Origin: a bacterium
Lineage (GTDB): Bacteria; Krumholzibacteriota; Krumholzibacteriia; Krumholzibacteriales; WJIX01
DNA: 7,188 bases
Assembly (NCBI GenBank): GCA_021160845.1
Contig: JAGHBT010000203.1
Span: 1-7,188, forward strand
Direction: 5' to 3'
In this document: positions 1 through 5,418 of the stretch, one piece after another
How the letters are laid out: the number at the start of each line of letters is the position of its first letter
Numbering within the stretch: position 1 is the first letter of the stretch
Made by a program: the position numbers and the translations under genes
Notes under the pieces: generated by a model
Database searches by the model: none
What the model saw: the letters and a program-made list of their open reading frames with translations, nothing else
Told to the model about the DNA's origin: nothing

Positions 1-1
1 G

Positions 2-874
2 ATTATAATGATTGTTGGCTTTATCTATGATGAATAAATCTCTGTTTATTGGATCAACAGCGAGATTTTCCGGTAAAATTCCGCTAAGGGTGTATATTCC
101 CGAAATCCCTTCCCCAGGGCAGGTGATTGTGAACACAGAGTTCTGTGAGATTCCTACCAAGACACCACCGGGATTGGCTTTTAATTCGAGTTGCATTTCC
201 GAGGGTGGGGATACGTAGCTTTCCAATTCATGCGGGAGGTCGGGGGTAACCCTAAAGATTTCAGTATCGCTCGCTACGAAGAGCTCGCCCCGGGATGAGA
301 AAGAAAGATCGATAATAATTTCATCTGTTTCGAGAACCTTTGTGATATGTTTGTTTTCCGGATCAAAGTCTATCAGGACAGAACCTGTCCCGGTGATGAA
401 ACTGGAGTAGTTAGTTGTAATAAAGATGTGGCCGGAAGGCCATTGGTTAATTGTCTCTGGAGATTCTTCCGGACATTGCAATTCCTCTGCTGTGGCGATA
501 AAGGTCATACCTTCATTTTCGGAAGCGACACTTACGTGTTGCTCGCCGGGTTTAAATCCAAGTTGAAACCTGCAGGTTGCGAATCCATCGGTATCTGTTA
601 TTGTTGATGAGGGTGTGACAACCGCTCCGGAATCATTCGTTGAGAAGTAAACCTGGATGCCCGGACGCAAATTTCCCAAAATATCGGTTGTCAGGACAGT
701 CATTGGTTCCGGGAGAACAACCCCAACCCTTTCCGATTGGTTATTACCGCTTACAATAGTAATCTTCGTTTGCTCATTGTATTCGTTAGTATCGTTGTCA
801 CAGGACAAGAGAGTACAGAAATATAACAAGGATATAACGGGGACAAGCGTTCTTTGAATAATTCCAGCTTTCAT
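2..874 (-). CDS. Partial secreted lipoprotein with Big_1 Ig-like domain and beta-propeller-like repeats
   Basis: The frame is open from an ATG at 874 to the left window edge (291 codons, 3' end missing), so no stop is visible. A Shine-Dalgarno GGGAG lies 8 bases before the ATG. Residues 1-25 form a lipoprotein signal peptide: a short basic start, a hydrophobic stretch and the lipobox LLSC with Cys25, followed by Asp26. Residues about 37-131 match the bacterial Ig-like domain 1 (invasin/intimin type) pattern, with ITIVSGNNQ, the DILGNLRPG turn, and TDTDGFA followed by GFKPGE. From about 150 onward there are beta-propeller-like blade motifs, for example SSRGELFVASD (193-203), ANPGGVLVGIS (233-243) and AVDPINRDLFIID (272-284), resembling NHL/SMP-30-type repeats. 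The likely role is an envelope-anchored binding or adhesion-type protein. No enzymatic residues can be identified and the ligand is unknown. It is transcribed divergently from the permease. Confidence 0.82.
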   Translation of the reverse strand, partial: MKAGIIQRTLVPVISLLYFCTLLSCDNDTNEYNEQTKITIVSGNNQSERVGVVLPEPMTVLTTDILGNLRPGIQVYFSTNDSGAVVTPSSTITDTDGFATCRFQLGFKPGEQHVSVASENEGMTFIATAEELQCPEESPETINQWPSGHIFITTNYSSFITGTGSVLIDFDPENKHITKVLETDEIIIDLSFSSRGELFVASDTEIFRVTPDLPHELESYVSPPSEMQLELKANPGGVLVGISQNSVFTITCPGEGISGIYTLSGILPENLAVDPINRDLFIIDKANNHYN

Positions 875-928
875 TTGCAAATCTCCCGGAGAAAGTAAGT
901 TTGAGTTACAGGAGTTTCATCAATAACT

Positions 929-966
929 ATTGTAACAACTTTAGGGGAAAGTGTAGAATTAGTCAA
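929..966 (-). promoter_or_regulatory. Candidate sigma-70 promoter(s) for the lipoprotein gene
   Basis: On the minus strand, TTGACT (961-966) is separated by 17 bases from TAAAGT (938-943). An overlapping second option is TCTACA (952-957), 17 bases, TACAAT (929-934). Either would give a leader of roughly 50 bases before the ATG at 874. A perfect CAATA-AC-TATTG inverted repeat (921-932) overlaps the second -10 and the expected start site, and could be an operator. These assignments rest on consensus matching by eye. Confidence 0.5.
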
Positions 967-1009
967 TGAAGATAGAGAATAACGATGAAATGAACTCGAC
1001 GCCGGCGTA

Positions 1010-1037
1010 TTGACGATCGGAATAAACGAACTATAGT
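1010..1037 (+). promoter_or_regulatory. Candidate sigma-70 promoter for the NCS2 permease gene
   Basis: TTGACG (1010-1015) is followed after 16 bases by TATAGT (1032-1037); each hexamer matches the consensus at five of six positions. Transcription would start near 1044, giving a leader of about 75 bases before the ATG at 1119. The -10 lies inside the 10-base palindrome AACTATAGTT (1029-1038). The leader is T-rich and too short for a purine riboswitch aptamer, and I see no such fold. Confidence 0.55.
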
Positions 1038-1118
1038 TTAGGGCTCAATAGTCGTTTGATTTTTATTTTTCTACCTTTGATTTATAAATGGGGCATACTC
1101 CGGGCTGGAAGAGAAAAT

Positions 1119-2675
1119 ATGAGTGAAAATAATACATATCCATGGATTGTAAAACGCGATATTGATGGATTCTTTGGCCTCGCGATAGATAACCTGATTC
1201 AATTTCTCCTTATTGCTTCTCTATGTCCGGTTATAGCCGGGATTCCGGCTGAATTTGTTTTTACACGTATATTGCCTGGTGCGGCCCTTTCTCTTGTTTT
1301 CGGAAACCTTTTTTACTCCTGGCAGGCAAGGAAACTCGCGATTCATGAAAAACGCCGTGATGTAACGGCTCTTCCATATGGAATTAACACAGTCAGCCTC
1401 TTCGCCTATCTCATATTTATAATGGGCCCCGTTTACAGGGAAACGGGAAGTTATGAGATCGCGTGGAAGGTTGGGCTTCTCGCCTGTTTTTTGAGTGGGG
1501 TTATAGAATTTGGATCGGCACTCTTTATGGATAGATTAAGACGGATTACCCCGCGGGCAGCCCTCCTTTCCTCTCTGGCCGGGATAGCTATAACATTTAT
1601 TTCAATGGATTTTGCACTTCAGACCTTTGAACATCCCCTTATTGCCATGTTGCCTTTGGCTATTATTTTGATTCAGTATTTTTCAAAGGTGAGATTCCCT
1701 TTTGGGCTTCCGGGGGGGATGGTCGCTCTGATAGCGGGAACTATTCTGGCGTGGTTATTCGGAATAATGGATTTTGGCGATGTGGGGAGCGCGGCTTCCA
1801 GGATTGGGTTTAATGAACCGAAATTTACAGGTGCTGAGCTCATAGAAGTTATAAAAAGTCCATACCTTTATAAGTATCTTTCAATTATTATTCCAATGGC
1901 CCTTTTCAATGTGTTTGGATCTGTGCAGAATCTCGAAAGCGCCGAAGCGGCCGGTGACAGATATGAGACCAAACCGGCTCTTGCAATGAATGGAATCGGC
2001 TCGCTTATCGCGTCTCTTTTCGGTTCCTGTTTTCCTACGACAATTTATATTGGGCATCCCGGTTGGAAGGGCCTGGGTGCAAGAGCCGGTTATTCCGTTC
2101 TTAACGGAATCTTCTTTTTGATTATTACTCTGGCGGGTTATATTGGCTTAATCAATTCAATAATTCCTATGGAGGCGGGTATAGCAATTGTTCTCTGGAT
2201 AGGAATTACCATCGCGGCTCAAGCCTTCCAAGCCACGCCGCGACGTCATGCCCCCGCTGTTGTTATAGGTCTTTTTCCGGCGTTTGCCGCCTGGGGTGTA
2301 AATATTCTCAAGCAGGGCTATATGGGGGCAGGTACGACACTGGCGGAACAGGCGTCGTTAGGCATACCAATAAACGGCGTAATGGGACTTATGGCGCTTG
2401 AGAAGGGGTTTATATTTTCTTCTATGATTCTTGCCGCAATAAGTGTCTTTTTGATAGAAAAAGATTTTCTCAAAGCTTCACTGTGGTCTCTTGCCGGAAT
2501 GCTTCTCGCGTTTTTTGGCGTTATTCATACTTTTAAATTCGTCGGAAATGAAACGTTCAGTGTGCTTGGTTTTAACGCGGGCGGCAAATTCGCTTTCGGG
2601 TATCTTTGTTTCGCGGTTGTTTTTTTATCATTCTATATCTATCGAAGACACGAGGCGAAGAGAGATAATATATAG
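1119..2675 (+). CDS. NCS2-family (xanthine/uracil-type) permease
   Basis: An inner-membrane secondary transporter of 518 residues, a length typical of NCS2 nucleobase permeases (AzgA-like, COG2252-type). The frame extends upstream to a TTG at 1056, but the ATG at 1119 is preferred. It has a purine-rich GGAAGAG just upstream, and the family-like sequence begins soon after with DGFFGLAIDNLIQ. About 12-14 hydrophobic segments are visible. Recognisable blocks are TALPYGINTVSLFAY (83-97), PRAALLSSLAGIAITFIS (145-162), GLPGGMVALIAGT (197-208) and NLESAEAAGD (271-280), whose Glu273 or Glu276 would be the substrate-site acid expected in TM8 of this fold. They are followed by the TM10-type segment CFPTTIYIGHPG (304-315). 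The substrate is probably a nucleobase taken up with protons, but which one cannot be read from sequence. The gene ends in TAG and stands alone with its own promoter. Confidence 0.87.
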   Translation: MSENNTYPWIVKRDIDGFFGLAIDNLIQFLLIASLCPVIAGIPAEFVFTRILPGAALSLVFGNLFYSWQARKLAIHEKRRDVTALPYGINTVSLFAYLIFIMGPVYRETGSYEIAWKVGLLACFLSGVIEFGSALFMDRLRRITPRAALLSSLAGIAITFISMDFALQTFEHPLIAMLPLAIILIQYFSKVRFPFGLPGGMVALIAGTILAWLFGIMDFGDVGSAASRIGFNEPKFTGAELIEVIKSPYLYKYLSIIIPMALFNVFGSVQNLESAEAAGDRYETKPALAMNGIGSLIASLFGSCFPTTIYIGHPGWKGLGARAGYSVLNGIFFLIITLAGYIGLINSIIPMEAGIAIVLWIGITIAAQAFQATPRRHAPAVVIGLFPAFAAWGVNILKQGYMGAGTTLAEQASLGIPINGVMGLMALEKGFIFSSMILAAISVFLIEKDFLKASLWSLAGMLLAFFGVIHTFKFVGNETFSVLGFNAGGKFAFGYLCFAVVFLSFYIYRRHEAKRDNI

Positions 2676-2726
2676 ATGCAGAGAAGCTATTTATTCGGCG
2701 CCAACACGTGACGATTTCCCTTCCCA

Positions 2727-2741
2727 TTTTCAAATTGAAAA
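2727..2741. repeat. 15-bp palindrome upstream of the TPR activator promoter
   Basis: TTTTCAA-A-TTGAAAA is a perfect 7-1-7 inverted repeat ending 10 bases before the candidate -35 of the downstream promoter. Its position suits an operator or activator site. It is AT-rich, so chance is possible. It has no following T-run that would make it a terminator for the permease gene. Confidence 0.4.
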
Positions 2742-2751
2742 CAAGCGTCAT

Positions 2752-2781
2752 TTGCTTTTTTCAATCTGGATATGGTATAAT
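2752..2781 (+). promoter_or_regulatory. Extended -10 sigma-70 promoter for the TPR activator gene
   Basis: A perfect TATAAT (2776-2781) is preceded by TGG (2773-2775), giving an extended -10 element. A weak -35, TTGCTT (2752-2757), lies 18 bases upstream. Transcription would start near 2788, leaving a leader of about 44 bases before the ATG at 2832. This indicates housekeeping rather than sigma-54 transcription of the regulator itself. Confidence 0.65.
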
Positions 2782-2831
2782 AAAAGAAGCTAAATAAACC
2801 GGAATATCAATTTCCAAACAGGGGGCTTGAG

Positions 2832-3050
2832 ATGATTATCCCTCAGGATATGGAAAAGAGGTATCGCCGGTTCTTGAGCGGCAGGGGGAGCGTTGTCGAT
2901 TACCTTACCTCTTTGTTGGGGAAAGACAACGGCGCGTGTACCAGAGCAGGAGCCTGGGCGGCGTTAGTAATATCATGGATATATTTTGTACAAGGAAAGC
3001 TTGATCTGTCCCTATCTTATCTTCGTCGGTCTTTGAGAATATTCTATTAG
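2832..3050 (+). pseudogene. N-terminal TPR fragment of the sigma-54 activator, cut off by an in-frame TAG
   Basis: This 72-codon frame starts at an ATG with a strong Shine-Dalgarno (GGGGG at 2821-2825, 6-base spacer) directly behind an extended -10 promoter, so it is the natural start of the regulator gene. Residues about 41-72 form the first TPR-like repeat (small residue at 48, G55, helix B ending at RIFY). The frame then meets TAG at 3048-3050. The next frame (3072-4742) is in the same phase with no intervening stop. TPR positions continue at a 40-residue period across the stop: position 8 of successive repeats falls at 48, 88, 128, 168 and 208 in read-through numbering. The fragment is therefore the 5' part of the gene that follows rather than an independent small gene. 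On its own it would be a single TPR with no effector domain. The choices are nonsense mutation, sequencing error, or programmed or leaky readthrough. Confidence 0.7.
3048..3050 (+). other. In-frame amber codon interrupting the TPR array
   Basis: TAG stands at codon 73 of a 636-residue read-through frame (2832-4742). It occupies the loop after helix B of TPR 1. The matching column in later repeats holds R, A and G, and the local sequence RIFY-stop-LNEG resembles RIYEATGN in TPR 3. A single base change from GAG, AAG or CAG would produce it. The flanking frame is undisturbed on both sides. Confidence 0.75.
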
Positions 3051-3071
3051 CTGAACGAAGGCGAATACCCT

Positions 3072-4742
3072 TTGGGTCTTTGGGTGAACAGGGCGTTGAT
3101 TTACAAGTACAGGGGTGAATATTCCAAAGCCGTCAGGCTTCTTAGGAATGTTTACGGGCTTTCGCTTAGAAAAGGGCAGGTGTATAGCGCCGCCAAGGCT
3201 TCTTCGAACCTTGCCTCCATTCTGGCCAGAAGGGGATCTTTGGAAGAAGCGGATTCGTATCTGAATTTTACAAGAAGAATTTATGAAGCAACCGGCAACT
3301 CGGAACAGAATAAATCCCTAAATTTAACGCGGGCAATTCTTCACATAAGGAAAAAGCAATTCTCCAAAGCGATAGATACAATCTGTGATGTCCTTAATGA
3401 ATCTCATGGAGCGGCATTCAAACGCGACAGATTGACAGCTGGTTTTCTTATGTTGGAAGTATTTATACGGAGAGGAGACATGGTCGGCGCGGGGGATACC
3501 CTTGCCAATATTGCTAAGGAAAAAGAAGGACTCGAGAAATATTCCTCAAAGAGAATGATATATTTCTATCTTTATTCTTTTGTAGCCCGGGCAACAGGAA
3601 ATGCTAAGGAAGCACGCGAATATCATGAAAGAGGGGAAGTGTTAAGGAAAAAGCTTGGAATTGTCTCTCCCGATAAATGGATGCCCGGCGGGGAGAAAAG
3701 GATTTTCCTAACCGGCAGTAGCGGTGGAGTAATAAAAAATGAAAATGTTGCCGAAACAGGTTCGGTGTATTTCAGCCGGGACATTTTAAGTAACAGGAAG
3801 GCTCGAGGTAGTGAGTTTATTACAGTTGATGAGAGGATAAAAAGGCTGCTCCAGCGGATAAAGGAAATCTCCAGTATACCTCTACCGATTCTCCTGTGTG
3901 GAGACACCGGTACGGGAAAGGATATTATAGCCAGGATGATTCACGGTTGGAGCGAGAGGAATACAATGCCCTTTGTTTCTGTGAATGTTGCCGCGCTTGC
4001 TCCGTCACTTTTTGAAAGCAGTTTTTTTGGACACGTGAAAGGAGCCTTTACCGGAGCTGTAGGAGATAATATTGGATTTGTAGAAGCCGCGGGTAATGGA
4101 ACGATATTTCTTGATGAGATAGGTGAACTAAGAGCGGATTTACAGACGAAGCTGCTGAGATACCTTGATAGCGGTGAATATCTTGTTGTGGGGGAGTCAA
4201 AAGTTAAAATGGGATCGGCCAGAATTATTGCCGCCACGAACAAAAATCTTGAATCCGCGGTTGAGAAAGGGGAATTTCGAATCGATCTTTATCATAGATT
4301 AAATGTGTTTAATTTCAGGATTCCCTCACTTGCTGAGAGAAAATGTGACATTGAGATTATGGCCGGATATTTTATCAGAAAAGCATGCGGTGATTTTAAC
4401 ATTGCCCCCGCAAGGTTAAGCGAAAACGCCACAAAGGTACTTGAGCGTTATTCCTGGCCGGGAAATGTTAGGCAATTGAAGAACGAGATCATAAGGGCAT
4501 TGTTTAGAGCGAAATCCGGTTTTATAAGGGCTTCGGATTTGTCATCGGTGATTTTAGCGGAGACTGTAATTTCAAATGACGCTGGGTATCATTCTCTCGA
4601 TGAGCGTATGGCAGTGATGGAAAAAGAAGAAATAGTAAAAGCCCTAAGAGAAACCCGCGGAAATCGGTCTATGGCGGCGAGATTGTTAGGTCTTGAGAGA
4701 CCCACTCTTATATACAGGATAAAACGGCACGGATTAAACTAG
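3072..4742 (+). CDS. Sigma-54-dependent activator with TPR sensor region (main part; N-terminus cut by amber)
   Basis: An enhancer-binding protein that would use ATP hydrolysis to open sigma-54 RNA polymerase complexes. Numbering is from the TTG at 3072; add 80 for read-through numbering. Residues 1-200 carry about five TPR-like repeats of 40-41 residues (GEYSKAVRLL, GSLEEADSYL, QFSKAIDTIC, GDMVGAGDTL, GNAKEAREYH), a protein-binding sensor in place of a receiver domain. The AAA+ domain (about 247-480) has Walker A GDTGTGKD (277-284), an intact GAFTGA loop (324-329), Walker B TIFLDEIGE (344-352), sensor I ATNKN (388-392), the arginine-finger region FRIDLYHRL (402-410) and WPGNVRQLKN (462-471). 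A Fis-type helix-turn-helix closes the protein (about 516-553) with the usual ending LIYRIKRHGLN. The C-terminus is complete. The TTG has GAAGG 10 bases upstream and could support reinitiation after the TAG at 3048. Otherwise the natural start is 2832 and the gene is interrupted. All catalytic motifs are intact, which argues against old decay. It faces the GAF activator. Confidence 0.85.
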   Translation: MGLWVNRALIYKYRGEYSKAVRLLRNVYGLSLRKGQVYSAAKASSNLASILARRGSLEEADSYLNFTRRIYEATGNSEQNKSLNLTRAILHIRKKQFSKAIDTICDVLNESHGAAFKRDRLTAGFLMLEVFIRRGDMVGAGDTLANIAKEKEGLEKYSSKRMIYFYLYSFVARATGNAKEAREYHERGEVLRKKLGIVSPDKWMPGGEKRIFLTGSSGGVIKNENVAETGSVYFSRDILSNRKARGSEFITVDERIKRLLQRIKEISSIPLPILLCGDTGTGKDIIARMIHGWSERNTMPFVSVNVAALAPSLFESSFFGHVKGAFTGAVGDNIGFVEAAGNGTIFLDEIGELRADLQTKLLRYLDSGEYLVVGESKVKMGSARIIAATNKNLESAVEKGEFRIDLYHRLNVFNFRIPSLAERKCDIEIMAGYFIRKACGDFNIAPARLSENATKVLERYSWPGNVRQLKNEIIRALFRAKSGFIRASDLSSVILAETVISNDAGYHSLDERMAVMEKEEIVKALRETRGNRSMAARLLGLERPTLIYRIKRHGLN

Positions 4743-4770
4743 AGAATAAAAATTCTTATTATCCCTTTTT

Positions 4771-4793
4771 CTTGTTTATAGATATATAACAAG
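4771..4793. repeat. Inverted repeat CTTGTT / AACAAG in the convergent gap
   Basis: CTTGTT (4771-4776) pairs with AACAAG (4788-4793) around an 11-base AT-rich loop. The loop begins with TATAGATATA (4777-4786), which recurs exactly at 4845-4854. The hairpin has no T-run after it on either strand, so it is not a standard terminator. Its role is unknown; it may help separate the two convergent units. Confidence 0.35.
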
Positions 4794-4804
4794 GTTGTGA
4801 ATTG

Positions 4805-4843
4805 GCGCGGCGGGGGCCACGGTGAAGATTAGCGCTTTTTTTT
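4805..4843 (+). terminator. Possible weak intrinsic terminator of the TPR activator gene
   Basis: Eight T residues (4836-4843) follow a GC-rich stretch. GCGC at 4805-4808 can pair with GCGC at 4832-4835, and a small GGC/GCC hairpin (4809-4818) can form inside the loop. The outer stem is only 4 bp with a long loop, so the call rests mainly on the T-run and on its position about 60 bases after the stop. The minus-strand unit shows no clear terminator of its own. Confidence 0.3.
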
Positions 4844-4897
4844 CTATAGATATAATAAGATTATAAATATACAGGCGAAAGATGGCTAATGGTGTCT

Positions 4898-5380
4898 CTA
4901 TAGCTTGTAGCCTATTTTGCGCAGGAAGGCTGATCTCCATTTTTTGTCTTCATCGCCCTCGATCCCAAGTGGGCTCGCTCCGTCAATCACTCCGAGTATT
5001 CCCCGCCCCTGCAGTGTTTCGCCGACAATTACTTCTACGTCATTAGCGGTCGCGCAAAATATTCTACATACCTCGGGAACATTTTTTATTGCGTTTAGTA
5101 TATTGATGGGAAAGGCATCCTTCATAAAAATTATAAATGAATGACCGGCGCCGATAGCTTCGGCATTTGATTTTGCGAGATCGATCATTTCTTCATTATT
5201 GCCGGAGTAACGGATCAGTCTTCTATCTGAAGCCTCGCAGAAGGCCAGCCCGAATTTTATTCCGGGGACCGATGTTAGCGCGGTTTCATGTAGGTCTTCT
5301 ACGGTTTTTATAAAGTGGGATTGCCCGAGAATGACATTAATGTCCTGGGGTTTATTTATTTTAACGATTTTTGTTCTCAC
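4898..5380 (-). CDS. Adenosine-specific kinase family protein (PF04008/COG1839)
   Basis: A 160-residue soluble protein that matches the whole length of the family named after Pyrobaculum PAE2307, for which adenosine binding or phosphorylation has been proposed; its physiological reaction is less settled than the name suggests. Family blocks visible are FGLAFCEAS (43-51), GAGHSFIIF (77-85), NAIKNVPEVCRIFCATAN (96-113), GRGILGVIDG (125-134) with PLGIE (137-141), and the ending FLRKIGYKL (152-160). It starts with GTG at 5380, preceded by AGAGGT with a 5-base spacer, and ends in TAG. It follows the GAF activator gene by 38 bases on the same strand with no visible terminator between them, so the two are probably cotranscribed. 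That pairing suggests the regulator and this nucleoside-binding protein belong to one process. The protein has no signal peptide or membrane segment. Confidence 0.9.
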   Translation of the reverse strand: MRTKIVKINKPQDINVILGQSHFIKTVEDLHETALTSVPGIKFGLAFCEASDRRLIRYSGNNEEMIDLAKSNAEAIGAGHSFIIFMKDAFPINILNAIKNVPEVCRIFCATANDVEVIVGETLQGRGILGVIDGASPLGIEGDEDKKWRSAFLRKIGYKL

Positions 5381-5418
5381 GCGATACCTCTCTTGAAGAT
5401 TCAGTATAGGGATAGCAG

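Noticed and set aside
12..857. Plus-strand open frames of 66 to 86 codons at the left end
   Set aside because: The minus strand carries a continuous 291-codon frame with signal peptide, lipobox and Big_1 domain, which explains the region.
1044..1118. A purine-type riboswitch in the permease leader
   Set aside because: The leader is only about 75 bases and T-rich, without the paired stems or conserved loop bases of a purine aptamer.
1056..1118. Permease start at the upstream TTG (1056)
   Set aside because: The 21 extra residues are translated from the T-rich leader close to the promoter, and the ATG at 1119 has a better purine-rich site just upstream.
2676..2714. A short peptide starting with the ATG directly after the permease stop
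   Set aside because: It has about 12 codons, no Shine-Dalgarno of its own and no sign of conservation; it is probably chance.
2491..2793. A 100-codon plus-strand frame overlapping the end of the permease gene
   Set aside because: Most of it is an out-of-phase shadow of the permease, and its tail runs through the downstream promoter.
3048..3050. Pyrrolysine or other amber reassignment as the explanation for the internal TAG
   Set aside because: TAG serves as a true terminal stop in three genes here at expected family C-termini, and the codon sits in a loop of a TPR with no catalytic role.
3048..3072. A frameshift separating two halves of the TPR activator
   Set aside because: Both frames are in the same phase and the 40-residue TPR spacing is kept across the stop, so only a nonsense codon separates them.
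3623..4243. Minus-strand open frames of 94 and 100 codons opposite the TPR activator
   Set aside because: They are antisense to well-supported TPR and AAA+ coding sequence and show no recognisable domain.
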